Shown here piece after piece: positions 63,904 through 64,000 of a stretch of DNA of 64,000 nt (its first letter is position 1; each line of letters starts with the position of its first letter). Source of the stretch: Tridacna crocea. Lineage: Eukaryota > Mollusca > Bivalvia > Cardiida > Cardiidae. The stretch covers positions 35,664,427-35,728,426 of the forward strand of contig OX031065.1 in the NCBI GenBank assembly GCA_943736015.1, given 5' to 3'. The position numbers were made by a program, and so were the translations under genes. The notes under the pieces are model-generated. The model was not told the origin of the DNA. It did not search any database and saw only the letters and a list, made by a program, of their open reading frames with translations.

Positions 63904-64000
63904 TCAACTCTTTACCAAACAACAAAATTTTAGACTGGTCCTAATTAGAAGCATTTGCAGACGACAAAAATGAATGTAACTAAAGAATTGAAATTCGCTT
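63904..64000 (+). mobile_element. TTAA-A MITE, cut by window end
   Basis: TTTCAACTCTTTACCAAAC, AAAATTTTAGACTGGTCC, AAGCATTTGCAGACGACAAA; hairpin expected just beyond the edge. Confidence 0.85.

Noticed and set aside
105-64000. Hairpins followed by T-runs as transcription terminators
   Set aside because: The genome is eukaryotic, and the hairpins sit mid-element and inside introns of active genes.
55098-64000. Next GNAS exon (expected to begin with the Tyr-Phe-Leu-Asp stretch)
   Set aside because: Looked for and not found; presumably beyond the right edge.

Overview
The window looks like metazoan nuclear DNA, most probably from a bivalve mollusc. It is AT-rich, its two genes are split by GT-AG introns, and nearly everything else is repeat. 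The bivalve guess rests on the repeat types: TTAA-flanked hairpin elements, and long non-autonomous elements with 157-166 bp tandem cores ending in a GGGCCAT..ATGGCCC hairpin followed by CTTG. No species can be named from the sequence alone.

Two conserved genes lie head to head. On the minus strand (580-7590) are the first five coding exons of the nuclear poly(A)-binding protein PABPN1: an acidic N-terminus, a coiled-coil helix, a complete RRM and the start of the Arg-rich tail. The last exon lies beyond the left edge. On the plus strand (11852-55097) are the first five coding exons of the stimulatory G-protein alpha subunit GNAS: the N-terminal helix with the MGC lipidation site, the GAGESGKS P-loop, and most of the helical domain. 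The switch regions and the rest of the GTPase domain lie beyond the right edge. The starts are 4.3 kb apart. GNAS introns 3 and 4 are about 26.2 and 15.7 kb and are full of transposon-derived sequence.

The dominant content is one MITE family, called TTAA-A here: about 230 bp, flanked by TTAA, with short terminal inverted repeats (TTAACYCWTTACCAMAC) around a central near-perfect 65-nt palindrome whose centre is GGTNACC. I recognise about 100 whole, broken or degenerate copies. In this annotation + means the arm beginning CCAAACGACAAAATTTTAGAC is on the left, and - means the arm beginning CCACACAATCCC is on the left. Related or similar families are TTAA-B (four copies, a different but similar hairpin), TTAA-C (an A-type outer stem with a B-like inner stem) and TTAA-D (one copy, no hairpin core). 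TTAA targets and C-rich ends point to piggyBac-type mobilisation; no transposase is present in the window.

Other elements: four 1.3-1.6 kb Helentron-like elements with tandem cores (25.9, 27.6, 31.6 and 42.6 kb); a 1.5 kb CAGGG-ended hAT-like element inside a MITE (29.3 kb) with an inverted internal fragment at 61.6 kb; two copies of a 550 bp long-TIR element at the two ends of GNAS intron 4; two copies of a TA-flanked TIR element; tRNA-derived SINEs; and several fold-back palindromes. Many are nested, so insertion order can be read directly.

Region by region: 1-7.6 kb PABPN1 with MITEs in introns 2 to 5; 7.6-11.85 kb intergenic; 11.85-12.93 kb GNAS exons 1-3; 12.93-39.18 kb intron 3, a dense nest of MITEs and larger elements; 39.18-39.30 kb exon 4; 39.3-55.0 kb intron 4, with head-to-tail MITE arrays at 44.8-45.7 and 46.7-48.2 kb and one candidate alternative terminal exon at 45.85 kb; 55.0-55.1 kb exon 5; 55.1-64 kb intron 5 with MITEs of families A, B and D and a SINE with a clear target duplication.
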